Shown here in pieces: positions 1 to 11,040 of a stretch of 64,000 bases of DNA. The first letter of the stretch is position 1. Each line of letters starts with the position of its first letter. The translations under genes were made by a program, and so were the position numbers. The DNA comes from Lucinisca nassula. Lineage: Eukaryota; Mollusca; Bivalvia; Lucinida; Lucinidae. The stretch covers positions 62,373,396-62,437,395 of the forward strand of contig OY757026.1 in NCBI GenBank assembly GCA_963580285.1, read 5' to 3'. The notes under the pieces are model-generated. The model was not told where the DNA came from, did no database searches, and saw only the letters and a list, made by a program, of their open reading frames with translations.

Positions 1-510
1 AGTTAGAAGTATGATAGGCAATAAATGTTTTTTTCCGATACTTATCTCCAAGAAAAAATGTCAAAGGTATTTGTTAGAATCGTATCTTCATGAACTGATG
101 TTCCTAGCAGGGCCGTTATCAAACAAATGACCTTCTGATGACCAGCGAGACGCGCATCCGACGGATATATTTGACTTATTTTAATGCAAAATTTCTAAAG
201 CCGTACCTTGCCGAATAAATTAATCTAGTCACACCCATTTCTGACTGTCAAAGTACAAGCTATAACGTATTCATTCAAATAAAAAACAACGAGGCAAACA
301 ATTAGTACAAGCAGTGTAGATCCTGATATTACCGGCTTGGCAGTTACCTTACCTGGGATCACAAACAACAAGGCAAACAGTTTGTACAAGCTATGTAGAT
401 CCGGGTCCATCTATGAAATTTGTATAAAAAGGCAATAAAATCGTTTTTATTTCAGATGTTTCTCCCAAACTTGGTCATATTATCTGTTTACTTAGCATTT
501 AAACAGGTAT

Positions 511-1243
511 AGTCCGACAAGGAATTCCTGGCAGTTACGTCATAATTAGTTTACCCGAATATCCATATGATATGGCCTTTACTTGAAACCTAGGACTAAG
601 ATTATTGACATACCGCTAAACTTTTGTGGATTACGTGGCCGAAAGAGTAGAGGGGTTGTTCTTCAGACCAAGAAGTGGCTGGTTCGAAACCCACGTGTCG
701 AATGATTTTTTTTATCTTTTTTTTTTATTTATTTTTTTTTTATTATTATTTTATTTTTGACCTGTAATACACACATACACATGTGAAATCTGCTTTACCC
801 GTGTGGCATGTTAAAAGTGGACAATTACGACGTGTACAGTACATATTTCTTGTTCATTTTCAAGCACATAACACTTGACTGCATAAAACGTGTTTATGAG
901 AAATAAAGATGAAAAAAGTGAAATAGAAAAAAATATATATACATAATTTACTATAGATTTTAAACCAGTAAAATATAAAAATATGAAACAATGAACATTT
1001 AATTTACTATAAAAAGATAAATAATATATAATAAAAAAACCGTATTCAGTGAGATTCGAACTCGTACCGTCGGCATGACAAGCAGCGTTGGTATACCCTG
1101 GGCCGTTGTGACTGTTGTATATCCAGTGGGCGTGTTCTGTTCATACGATAAATCCAAGCGCAAATTTATACAGGAAAACCCTTTCTATTTTTAGCTTTGT
1201 TATTGATTGACGTCACTGCCAGACCTAGTTTGTTTACCTGTAT
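511..1243. mobile_element. 0.73-kb insertion with two opposed tRNA-like heads
   Basis: Copies 2 and 3 read straight through at 'aaacaggtatatatctaaatg' (as two joined halves), whereas copy 1 is interrupted here; TAT occurs at both junctions. Near 633-698 a plus-strand tRNA-like fold has a 6-bp closing stem (ACGTGG/CCACGT) and a B box GGTTCGAAACC at 681-691. Near 1053-1063 a B-box-like GAGTTCGAATC lies on the minus strand. The interior is AT-rich with T tracts. This suggests two SINE-type heads facing each other, or a tRNA-derived fold-back. The classification is inference. Confidence 0.55.
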
Positions 1244-1285
1244 ATATCTAAATGTACAATAATTATGGTATTATTGGTGATATAG

Positions 1286-1351
1286 TTTGTTTTCGGTTAT
1301 GAGAATTTGTTTTCGGTTATGAGAATTTGTTTTCGGTTATTTCCGGTAAAA
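1286..1351. repeat. 20-bp short tandem repeat
   Basis: Three near-identical blocks of TTTGTTTTCGGTTATGAGAA lie in a row, with a degenerate fourth (TTTGTTTTCGGTTTTCCC) just beyond. The same array is present in copies 2 (about 4,517-4,582) and 3 (about 9,000-9,066), so it predates the large duplication. Confidence 0.8.
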
Positions 1352-1665
1352 GTTTGTTTTCGGTTTTCCCCAATACCGATGTTAATATACAGTACCTAAA
1401 TCTACCGACTACGGGACTAGAGAAAACCACTTCGGGACCGCAGAGTTAATGACTATAGGTCTACTTGAGGGAACATTCACATAATAGGCTGACATATATG
1501 ATAATTTAGGGACTCGTTATCGCAAGATAAAATAAAGCTTAAGTAGCCTATGATATATAAGGGATCGATGAACAATGTGTGAAAAGGTTGCACTTGCCAT
1601 GAGTCAGTTAGGCCAGTTAAAATTGTACAACCCTACTGTAATTTTCTTCAGTTTTGGTTGTGAGT

Positions 1666-1698
1666 CGTTAGAACCGCCCCAATGAGGCGGTTCTAACG
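1666..1698. repeat. CGTTAGAACCGCC hairpin module
   Basis: A 33-bp near-perfect inverted repeat (arm CGTTAGAACCGCC, partner GGCGGTTCTAACG). Counterparts lie at about 4,897-4,929 and 9,386-9,418. The flanks (cacccacaa..ctatgttta) match the hairpins near 39,800, 42,300, 60,530 and 62,220, so this is one member of a dispersed palindromic family. Confidence 0.8.
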
Positions 1699-2202
1699 AG
1701 CACCCACAAGCTATGTTTAGAGTACAAATAAGAAAATATCACACGTTTTCATTAGAAAAGTTACCATTTGGAGACATTGCATCGCACTGATGACTGACCG
1801 CAATGGGAGATGTGTAGGTACAGCTTGGCATATACGACCTCAGCGTGAGCGCACATACAGCTACGTCATTAGGGGATAACTGTATTGAAAATTGTCATTT
1901 TGGCAGGTAAATCTGCGGTTTTACAGTAAAAATTTGCGTTTTGCGGCGATGGAATTCGCAACCGTAAATCCGACGGTTTATTGCCCCAAATGACATTTGT
2001 CAATATCCCAGTTATAATGCCCTTAATCAGTTGTTTTGTTACAAATTCTAATTTGCTCAAAACAAACTGCGTAAAAAATAGCAAGGTTAGCGTTGCTTTG
2101 AGCGTGTCATCATATTACATCACGAAAACACGCCTATATAATTTTGACCCCCTTGAACCCCACTTTTATATAGTAAAACTGGGGTTTACAGGGGTAAACC
2201 AT

Positions 2203-2320
2203 ATTTTTCTTATTTCTGCTTTAAAATATAGATTGTGGGTACCCGTTAGAACCGCCTCATCGAGGCGGTTCTAACGCGTATCCACAATCTATATTTTGAG
2301 CAGAAATAAGAAAAATATCC
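2203..2320. repeat. 118-bp palindrome with CCGTTAGAACCGCC core
   Basis: Read outward from the centre near 2,260, the arms GAGGCGGTTCTAACG.., TCCACAATCTATATTTT and GAGCAGAAATAAGAAAAATA each have their complement on the left side. The whole can fold as one long hairpin. Equivalent copies are at 6,687-6,803 and 9,929-10,048. The copy-2 version has one core mismatch (GAGGCGATT). Confidence 0.85.
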
Positions 2321-2967
2321 CAATAGGGGTGTTTTCGTAATGACACGCTAATGAAAGGAAAACCAATGCAAACCTCGCTTTGTATAGAAAAACATGGGAT
2401 TTACATGGGTAAACGTTATAATTCTAACGTCTTCCTCAAGACAATTTATGTGAACTCATTTAGAACCGCCTCTTCTAATAATGGGCATCCACAACCTGGG
2501 TTCATCAGAAAAGTAACCACTTTGGTTTGGATTGCTTATTGGATAGCCGTTTGGTCATTTTGTGTTCTGTTGGCTTTGCGCTTGCGATTTGTTGCATTAG
2601 GATTTAGTTATATCATCTTCGTATTTCTTTCCCTTGGTAGCTCTGGTGGGAGTTGTGAGGTAGTTGTATCGATTGCTGATCATGACCTGGATGCGACTAG
2701 TGGGTGCGCAGATTTGGGTTAGTCTTCGCTGGCCACACAAGCTAACTGAAACAGGCATAGATAAAAAAAAATCATTATACCTCATTTATATACATGAGCT
2801 ATTCTAGAATTCTGAATGGTCGAGAGCATGCCACACACAGGGCAATAAATTATCGTAGTCTACTGGAATATCTCTCTTTGAAGCCACTGCTCACAAGTGA
2901 ATAAATCAGAAGCATTCACTGAAAGAATCTCTAGAAGTCAATGTTCGGTATAATAAATAATTTGTTT

Positions 2968-3090
2968 CCCTTGTGTCAGGGGAATATGACGATTTGCCCA
3001 CCCTCGGCAGGTATATTGCCTTCGGGCTTCGCCTCGAGCAATATTATTTGATCGGGTGTACAAAATCGTCATATTCCCCACACACAAGGG
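2968..3090. repeat. Nested palindrome, GGGGAATATGACGATTT arms
   Basis: Outer arms CCCTTGTGTC and GGGGAATATGACGATTT pair with AAATCGTCATATTCCCC and CACACAAGGG. Inside, CACCC/GGGTG and ATATTGC/GCAATAT form an inner hairpin whose apex reads CTTCGGGCTTCGCCTCGA. The other copies are at 7,452-7,574 and 10,696-10,818. The apex resembles the GAGGC..GCCGAG apex of the palindromes at 10,889, 52,119 and 53,187. Confidence 0.85.
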
Positions 3091-3240
3091 CAATAAATGA
3101 ATACTGACCCATGTAAAATACCGTTAATACCACTCTTTACGACTGCAAGCAGATATATAGAGAATACCAGGTTCGTGTCTTTTGATATCAAGTTTATCAG
3201 GCAAGGCTTGGAGAACGCTTGTAGAATCGCGAGGCTTGCC

Positions 3241-3400
3241 GACTTTATCACAATATTTAATTACATGCGTTTTAATAGCAGTAAGACAGGAAGTTAATAA
3301 TTTAGAAAGTTCAGTTGTAGTGCAAGAGCTAGAATTTGCTATAAACCGTGCTTTGTAAGGTTTTTTATGAAATTTTTGTAACCAGTATAGCGTAGGAAGT
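3241..3400 (-). pseudogene. Penelope-like RT fragment (N-terminal)
   Basis: Minus-strand translation gives LPTLYWLQKFHKKPYKARFI and then SSSCTTTELSKLLTSCLTAI, ending VIKYCDKV. This matches the PLE copy at 25,387-25,560 in this window and is the start of the RT domain in that family. It begins exactly after the apex of the palindromic arm (GAGGCTTGCC|GACTTTATCAC). Only about 55 codons remain, so it cannot be functional. Confidence 0.8.
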
Positions 3401-3782
3401 CTGCATACAATAGCTAAGAGTTTTAATAAAACAAGGAACAGTTGGACTAAAATAAATAACATTTTATTCCGAACATTTGTTATGATTTTATTTTCTATAC
3501 TGTATATGCATCAGACACAAATACATTAACGTAGCACTAACATTTCTCAAACATAGATTTGCCATCACGAAAACTTTTGTCCCACTAATACGTAAAACGA
3601 TCGTTTACAGAGGTATTTATTATTTTATTTATTTCTTCTGAAAAGGCACTCGTAAGATACGCCTCGCAGAGGCGACCATCTCACAGGGGCGACTCTTACC
3701 AGAATCCGCAATCTATGGTTTAAACGGAAATATGGAACCATCAGAATTTTTTATCACAATATTCAAAAAAATTTTCAACAGG

Positions 3783-3809
3783 TGTTTTTTTTTTTTTTTT
3801 TTTTTTTTT
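3783..3809. repeat. Poly-T tract
   Basis: An uninterrupted run of T, matched by a run at about 8,274-8,296 in copy 2. Length differs between copies, as expected of a homopolymer. Confidence 0.9.
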
Positions 3810-4976
3810 CATTTCGGTGCAAAAATGAAGGAAATCATGCAAACCTTTGTAAACACATCTGGAATCTTTGTACAGAATAAACGATTTACAGTATAAAGGA
3901 CCCCCGCGAGTTGTTCCCTGACATTGTGCAGTTATAAAAAAAAATTGCCGTATTAAAAATCCCAGTTAGAAGTATGATAGGCAATAAATGGTTTTTTCCG
4001 ATACTTATCTCCAAGAAAAAATGTCAAAGGTATTTGTTAGAATCGTATCTTCATGAACTGATGTTCCTAGCAGGGCCGTTATCAAACCAATGACCTTCTG
4101 ATGACCAGCGAGACGCGCATCCGACGGATATATTTGACTTATTTTAATGCAAAATTTCAAAAGCCGTACCTTGCCGAATAATTTAATTTAGTCACACCCA
4201 TTTCTGACTGTCAAAGTACAAGCTATAACGTATTCATTCAAATAAAAAACAACAAGGCAAGCAGTTAGTACAAGCAGTGTAGATCCTGATATTACCGGCT
4301 TGGCAGTTACCTAACCTGGGATCACAAACAACAAGGCAAACAGTTTGTACAAGCTATGTAGATCCGGGTCCATCTATGAAATTTGTATAAAAAGGCAATA
4401 CAATCGTTTTTTTTTTCAAATTATTCTCCCAAACTTGGTCATATTATCTGTTTACTTAGCATTTAAACAGGTATATATCTAAATGTACAATAATTATGGT
4501 ATTATTGGTGATATAGTTTGTTTTCGGTTATGAGAATTTGTTTTCGGTTATGAGAATTTGTTTTCGGTTATTTCCGGTAAAAGTTTGTTTTCGGTTTTCC
4601 CCAATACCGATGTTAATATACAGTACCTAAATCTACCGACTACGGGACTAGAGAAAACCACTTCGGGACCGCAGAGTTAATGACTATAGGTCTACTTGAG
4701 GGAACATTCACATAATAGGCTGACATATATGATAATTTAGGGACTCGTTATCGCAAGATAAAATAAAGCTTAAGTAGCCTATGATATATAAGGGATCGAT
4801 GAACAATGTGTGAAAAGGTTGCACTTGCCATGAGTCAGTTAGGCCAGTTAAAATTGTACAACCCTACTGTAATTTTCTTCAGTTTTGGTTGTGAGTCGTT
4901 AGAACCGCCCCAATGAGGCGGTTCTAACGAGCACCCACAAGCTATGTTTAGAGTACAAATAAGAAAATATCACACG

Positions 4977-6224
4977 CAGGCGCGTAGCCAGGCGGAAGCC
5001 AGGAAGCCCGGGCTTCAACAATATTTGCCAAGTATGCCTTTACATAAGAATTTACAAAAAAAAATGTCACATTTTCAGAGGCACCTGCGACTACATCATG
5101 AAATCTGAATAAACTCTAGTATATAATCGAAAATGGCTATTGTCAGAGACGATTCTAAAAGGTGTTTCGAGTTTGCAGTTTATCTTGAAGTGTCGGGAAT
5201 CTTTAGTGTACAATATTTGTCTGCACTGCATGATTACAGCAACATTTTAATGAAATGGCCTTTAGAGTAACCACATGAAATAAATTCCTCAAAGTGTATT
5301 TTTTATCATTAGCCCCCAGTTCAGCAGGTCCTTAGTCTGCTTTATATACAGTCCATTTATATAATGAACATGCTCATTGTGTCATCGCGTCTCAACGAGC
5401 ATGTTAATGAAATAAATGCACTTCATGCATACAGTTAATATTACTTATTTGCAAAGCGTGGAAAACTCAATCAGTCTGTCAATGATAATAAGAAAGCCCA
5501 AAAAACAGCCACAGTCAAAGAACACAGCTCATCTCATGTATCAGGAGGAAGAATGAATTCGAAAATAACACTTAAAATTAAAGAAATGAAGATACCCAGG
5601 ACATGCCACAATCAAGGACACAAACCATCCAAGCCAACAACGGGATGGGAGAACACACATTGGAAGGGTGAGCAACAAAATCATTTGAGGGCTGCCTTAA
5701 AAGATCTTAGTACCTGACCCTCGTTGTGGTTCTGATGCAGCTCATCTAACCAGCAAATGTTCGGTCCGTATCGTGGCGCCCTTCTTCATATGAACCACCA
5801 AAACCCCAAAACTTAACAGCAAACGACCAACTCCTTCCCCGTAACAGGGGATCATAGTGCGACAACCAACTACTCCAACGACTCAGATGCACGAAACCAC
5901 AAAAGTAAACCACAAAAAGGCCTTAATCAGAGTGTTGGCTTTATTGAAGTGTGACTTCCATACACACGTAAAAGTAACCGAAAAATTCAAACAAATTGGC
6001 GAAAAAGTCGGATAAGAGATAAGTTAAAATACCTCTCCAGATGACACCAGTGGCCACCAAATCGTATTAAAATTTCAAAATTTTCCCGGGGGAGGCCCCC
6101 CGGACCCCCACCAACGAGAGGGGGGTGCCCCCCTCTCGTGCTCTCCCCCCACTCGTGCCTTCGGCACTCGACACACGCCTTCGGCGTGGGCTTCAACTTC
6201 AGCATTTGCCTGGCTACGCCCCTG
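4977..6224. mobile_element. hAT-like non-autonomous DNA transposon
   Basis: The insertion is precise relative to copies 1 and 3 and is flanked by a 5-bp duplication, ACACG (4,972-4,976 and 6,225-6,229). Ends are inverted: CAGGCGCGTAGCCAGGC on the left, and CAGGGGCGTAGCCAGGC when the right end is read on the minus strand. CAGGGGCGTAGCC ends and 5-8 bp duplications are typical of hAT elements. The right subterminal region is GC-rich with runs of G and C. I see no transposase; the frames across 5,987-6,287 are low-complexity shadows. Confidence 0.75.
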
Positions 6225-6686
6225 ACACGTTTTCATTAGAAAAGTTACCATTTGGAGACATTGCATCGCACTGATGACTGACCGCAATGAGAGATGTGTA
6301 GGTGCAGCTTGGCATATACGACCTCAGCGTGAGCGCACATACAGCTACGTCATTAGGGGATAACTGTATTGAAAATTGTCATTTTGGCAGGTAAATCTGC
6401 GGTTTTACAGTAAAAAATTGCGTTTTGCGGCGATGGAATTCGCAACCGTAAAACCGACGGTTTATTGCCCCAAATGACATTTGTCAATATCCCAGTTATA
6501 ATGCCCTTAATCAGTTGTTTTGTTACAAATTCTAATTTGCTCAAAACAAACTGCGTAAAAAATAGCAAGGTTAGCGTTGCTTTGAGCGTGTCATCATATT
6601 ACATCACGAAAACACGCCTATATAATTTTGACCCCCTTGAACCCCACTTTTATATAGTAAAACTGGGGTTTACAGGGGTAAACCAT

Positions 6687-6803
6687 ATTTTTCTTATTTC
6701 TGCTTTAAAATATAGATTGTGGGTACCCGTTAGAACCGCCTCATCGAGGCGATTCTAACGCGTATCCACAATCTATATTTTGAGCAGAAATAAGAAAAAT
6801 ATC
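6687..6803. repeat. 118-bp palindrome, copy-2 version
   Basis: Same structure as 2,203-2,320, with a mismatch in the core (GAGGCGATT instead of GAGGCGGTT), so the hairpin is slightly decayed here. Confidence 0.85.
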
Positions 6804-7451
6804 ACAATAGGGGTGTTTTCGTAATGACACGCTAATGAAAGGAAAACCAATGCAAACCTCGCTTTGTATAGAAAAACATGGGATTTACATGGGTAAACGT
6901 TATAATTCTAACGTCTTTCTCAAGACAATTTATGTGAACTCATTTAGAACCGCCTCTTCTAATAATGGGCATCCACAACCGAGGTTCATCAGAAAAGTAA
7001 CCACTTTGGTTTGGATTTCTTATTGGATAGCCGTTTGGTCATTTTGTGTTCTGTTGGCTTTGCGCTTGTGATTTTTTTTCATTAGGATTTAGTTATATCA
7101 TCTTCGTATTTCTTTCCCTTGGTAGCTCTGGTGGGAGTTGTGAGGTAGTTGTATCGATTGCTGATCATGACCTGGATGCGACTAGTGGGTGCGCAGATTT
7201 GGGTTAATCTTCGCTGGCCACACAAGCTAACTGAAACAGGCATAGATAAAAAAAATCATTATACCTCATTTATATACATGAACTATTCTAGAATTCTGAA
7301 TGGTCGAGAGCATGCCACACACAGGGCAATAAATTATCGTAGTCTACTGGAATATCTCTCTTTGAAGCCACTGCTCACAAGTGAATAAATCAGAAGCATT
7401 CACTGAAAGAATCTCTAGAAGTCTATGTTCTGTATAATAAATAATTTGTTT

Positions 7452-7574
7452 CCCTTGTGTCAGGGGAATATGACGATTTGCCCACCCTCGGCAGGTATAT
7501 TGCCTTCGGGCTTCGCCTCGAGCAATATTATTTGATCGGGTGTACAAAATCGTCATATTCCCCACACACAAGGG
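7452..7574. repeat. Nested palindrome, copy-2 version
   Basis: Same as 2,968-3,090; the arms are intact. Confidence 0.85.
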
Positions 7575-7724
7575 CAATAAATGAATACTGGCCCATGTAA
7601 AATACCGTTAATACCACTCTTTACGACTGCAAGCAGATATATAGAGAATACCAGGTTCGTGTCTTTTGATATCAAGTTTATCAGGCAAGGCTTGGAGAAC
7701 GCTTGTAGAATCGCGAGGCTTGCC

Positions 7725-7885
7725 GACTTTATCACAATATTTAATTACATGCGTTTTAATAGCAGTAAGACAGGAAGTTAATAATTTAGAAAGTTCAGTT
7801 GTAGTGCAAGAGCTAGAATTTGCAATAAACCGCGCGTGCTTTGTAAGGTTTTTTATGAAGTTTTTGTAACCAGTATAGCGTAGGA
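7725..7885 (-). pseudogene. Penelope-like RT fragment (N-terminal), copy 2
   Basis: Duplicate of the fragment at 3,241-3,400, again starting at the palindrome apex. A small insertion near 7,832 (CGCG) disrupts the reading frame relative to copy 1. Confidence 0.8.
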
Positions 7886-9928
7886 AGTCTGCATACAATA
7901 GCTAAGAGTTTTAATAAAACAAGGAACAGTTGGACTAAAATAAATAACATTTTATTCCGAACATTTGTTATGATTTTATTTTCTATACTGTATATGCATC
8001 AGACACAAATACATTAACGTAGCACTAACATTTCTCAAACATAGATTTGCCATCACGAAAACTTTTGTCCCACTAATACGTAAAACGATCGTTTACAGAG
8101 GTATTTATTATTTTATTTATTTCTTCTGAAAAGGCACTCGTAAGATACGCCTCGCAGAGGCGACCATCTCACAGGGGCGACTCTTACCAGAATCCGCAAT
8201 CTATGGTTTAAACGGAAATATGGAACCATCAGAATTTTTTATCACAAATATTCAAAAAAATTTTCAACAGGTGTTTTTTTTTTTTTTTTTTTTTTTCATT
8301 TCGGTGCAAAAATGAAGGAAATCATGCAAACCTTTGTAAACACATCTGGAATCTTTGTACAGAATAAACGATTTACAGTATAAAGGACCCCCGCGAGTTG
8401 TTCCCTGACATTGTGCAGTTATAAAAAAATTGCCGTATTAAAAATCCCAGTTAGAAGTATGATAGGCAATAAATGGTTTTTTCCGATACTTATCTCCAAG
8501 AAAAAATGTCAAAGGTATTTGTTAGAATCGTATCTTCATGAACTGATGTTCCTAGCAGGGCCGTTATCAAACCAATGACCTTCTGATGACCAGCGAGACG
8601 CGCATCCGACGGATATATTTGACTTATTTTAATGCAAAATTTCTAAAGCCGTACCTTGCCGAATAATTTAATTTAGTCACACCCATTTCTGACTGTCAAA
8701 GTACAAGCTATAACGTATTCATTCAAATAAAAAACAACAAGGCAAGCAGTTAGTACAAGCAGTGTAGATCCTGATATTACCGGCTTGGCAGTTACCTAAC
8801 CTGGGATCACAAACAACAAGGCAAACAGTTTGTACAAGCTATGTAGATCCGGGTCCATCTATGAAATTTGTATAAAAAGGCAATACAATCGTTTTTATTT
8901 CAAATTATTCTCCCAAACTTGGTCATATTATCTGTTTACTTAGCATTTAAACAGGTATATATCTAAATGTACAATAATTATGGTATTATTGGTGATATAG
9001 TTTGTTTTCGGTTATGAGAATTTGTTTTCGGTTATGAGAATTTGTTTTCGGTTATTTCCGGTAAAAGTTTGTTTTCGATTTTCCCCAATACCGATGTTAA
9101 TATACAGTACCTAAATCTACCGACTACGGGACTAGAGAAAACCACTTCGGGACCGCAGAGTTAATGACTATAGGTCTACTTGAGGGAACATTCACATAAT
9201 AGGCTGACATATATGATAATTTAGGGACTCGTTATCGCAAGATAAAATACAGCTTAAGTAGCCTATGATTTATAAGGGATCGATGAACAATGTGTGAAAA
9301 GGTTGCACTTGCCATGAAAAAGTTAGGCCAGTTAAAATTGTACAACCCTACTGTTATTTTCTTCAGTTTTGGTTGTGAGTACTCGTTAGAACCGCCCCAA
9401 TGATGCGGTTCTAACGAGCACCCACAATCTATGTTTAGAGTACAAATAAGAAAATATCACACGTTTTCATTAGAAAAGTCACCATTTGGAGACATTGCAT
9501 CGCACTGATGACTGACCGCAATGAGAGATGTGTAGGTGCAGCTTGGCATATACGACCTCAGCGTGAGCGCACATACAGCTACGTCATTAGGGGATAACTG
9601 TATTGAAAATTGTCATTTTGGCAGGTAAATCTGCGGTTTTACAGTAAAAAATTGCGTTTTGCGGCGATGGAATTCGCAACCGTAAAACCGACGGTTTATT
9701 GCCCCAAATGACATTTGTCAATACAGATATCCCAGTTATAATGCCCTTAATCAGTTGTTTTGTTACAAATTCTAATTTGCTCAAAACAAACTGCGGTAAA
9801 AAATAGCAAGGTTAGCGTTGCTTTGAGCGTGTCATCATATTACATCACGAAAACACGCCTATATAATTTTGACCCCCTTGAACCCCACTTTTATATAGTA
9901 AAACTGGGGTTTACAGGGGTAAACCATA

Positions 9929-10048
9929 TTTTTCTTATTTCTGCTTTAAAATATAGATTGTGGGTACCCGTTAGAACCGCCTCATCGAGGCGGTTCTAAC
10001 GCGTATCCACAATCTATATTTTGAGCAGAAATAAGAAAAATATCCCAA
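9929..10048. repeat. 118-bp palindrome, copy-3 version
   Basis: Same as 2,203-2,320, with intact complementary arms and core. Confidence 0.85.
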
Positions 10049-10695
10049 TAGGGGTGTTTTCGTAATGACACGCTAATGAAAGGAAAACCAATGCAAACCT
10101 CGCTTTGTATAGAAAAACATGGGATTTACATGGGTAAACGTTATAATTCTAACGTCTTTCTCAAGACAATTTATGTGAACTCATTTAGAACCGCCTCTTC
10201 TAATAATGGGCATCCACAACCGAGGTTCATCAGAAAAGTAACCACTTTGGTTTGGATTTCTTATTGGATAGCCGTTTGGTCATTTTGTGTTCTGTTGGCT
10301 TTGCGCTTGCGATTTGTTGCATTAGGATTTAGTTATATCATCTTCGTATTTCTTTCCCTTGGTAGCTCTGGTGGGAGTTGTGAGGTAGTTGTATCGATTG
10401 CTGATCATGACCTGGATGCGACTAGTGGGTGCGCAGATTGGGGTTAATCTTCGCTGGCCACACAAGCTAACTGAAACAGGCATAGATAAAAAAACAACAT
10501 TATTATACCTCATTTATATACATGAGCTATTCTAGAATTCTGAATGGTCGAGAGCATGCCACACACAGGGCAATAAATTATCGTAGTCTACTGGAATATC
10601 TCTCTTTGAAGCCACTGCTCACAAGTGAATAAATCAGAAGCATTCACTGAAAGAATCTCTAGAAGTCAATTTTCGGTATAATAAATAATTTGTTT

Positions 10696-10818
10696 CCCTT
10701 GTGTCAGGGGAATATGACGATTTGCCCACCCTCGGCAGGTATATTGCCTTCGGGCTTCGCCTCGAGCAATATTATTTGATCGGGTGTACAAAATCGTCAT
10801 ATTCCCCACACACAAGGG
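10696..10818. repeat. Nested palindrome, copy-3 version
   Basis: Same as 2,968-3,090. Confidence 0.85.
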
Positions 10819-10888
10819 CAATAAATGAATACTGACCCATGTAAAATACCGTTAATACCACTCTTTACGACTGCAAGCAGATATATAG

Positions 10889-11040
10889 AGAATACCAGGT
10901 TCGTGTCTTTTGATATCAAGTTTATCAGGCAAGGCTTGGAGAACGCTTGTAGAATCGCGAGGCTTGCCGAGCGATTCTAGATGCGTTCTCGAAGCCGAGC
11001 CTGATAAACTTGATATCAAATGACACGAATCTGGTATTCT
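10889..11040. repeat. 152-bp palindrome with GAGGCTTGCCGAG apex
   Basis: The left arm starts AGAATACCAGGTTCGTGTC; the right arm ends GACACGAATCTGGTATTCT. Between them TGATATCAAGTTTATCAGGC and its complement face each other. The apex GAGGCTTGCCGAG is at 10,959-10,971. A few mismatches (GCTTGT against ATGCG, TTTTGAT against ATCAAAT) show some age. Copies 1 and 2 keep only the left arm and apex, followed by PLE sequence. Confidence 0.88.

Larger units (their letters stand above)
1..3963. repeat. Copy 1 of a 4.5-kb head-to-tail repeat
   Basis: The stretch beginning AGTTAGAAGTATGATAGG recurs at about 3,964 and 8,448, and the sequence between is collinear, so this is the first of three direct copies. 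Differences between copies are mostly single bases plus discrete insertions (511-1243 here). The unit contains a 20-bp short tandem repeat, several hairpins, a PLE reverse-transcriptase fragment and a poly-T tract. No open reading frame in it looks like a gene. The left edge is cut by the window start, so its true beginning is unknown. Confidence 0.9.
3964..8447. repeat. Copy 2 of the 4.5-kb direct repeat
   Basis: Collinear with copy 1 but lacking the insertion of 511-1243 and carrying an extra element at 4,977-6,224. It includes the same hairpins (4,897-4,929; 6,687-6,803; 7,452-7,574) and the same PLE fragment. That copies 1 and 2 share the PLE fragment with identical edges shows that the fragment predates the duplication. 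Confidence 0.9.
8448..10971. repeat. Copy 3 of the 4.5-kb direct repeat, truncated
   Basis: Collinear with copies 1 and 2 up to the palindrome apex at 10,959-10,971. Where those copies switch to PLE sequence, this one turns back into the complementary arm. Copy 3 lacks both large insertions and has a 3-6 bp difference near 9,722 (ATACAGATATCCC). It may keep the ancestral right end of the unit. Confidence 0.88.

Noticed and set aside
633..698. Functional tRNA gene
   Set aside because: A closing stem and a B box are present, but the A box and anticodon arm are poor and T-rich SINE-like sequence follows. Better seen as a SINE head.
2351..2722. 123-codon open frame in copy 1, largely repeated in copies 2 and 3
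   Set aside because: The reading lies over hairpin sequence and a stretch resembling a PLE tail. In copy 2 it is cut by a stop (7,069). Its composition is not protein-like and no motif is present.
5987..6287. Overlapping frames at the right end of the hAT-like element as a transposase remnant
   Set aside because: They are Gly/Pro-rich readings of the GC-rich terminal region and show no transposase motif.
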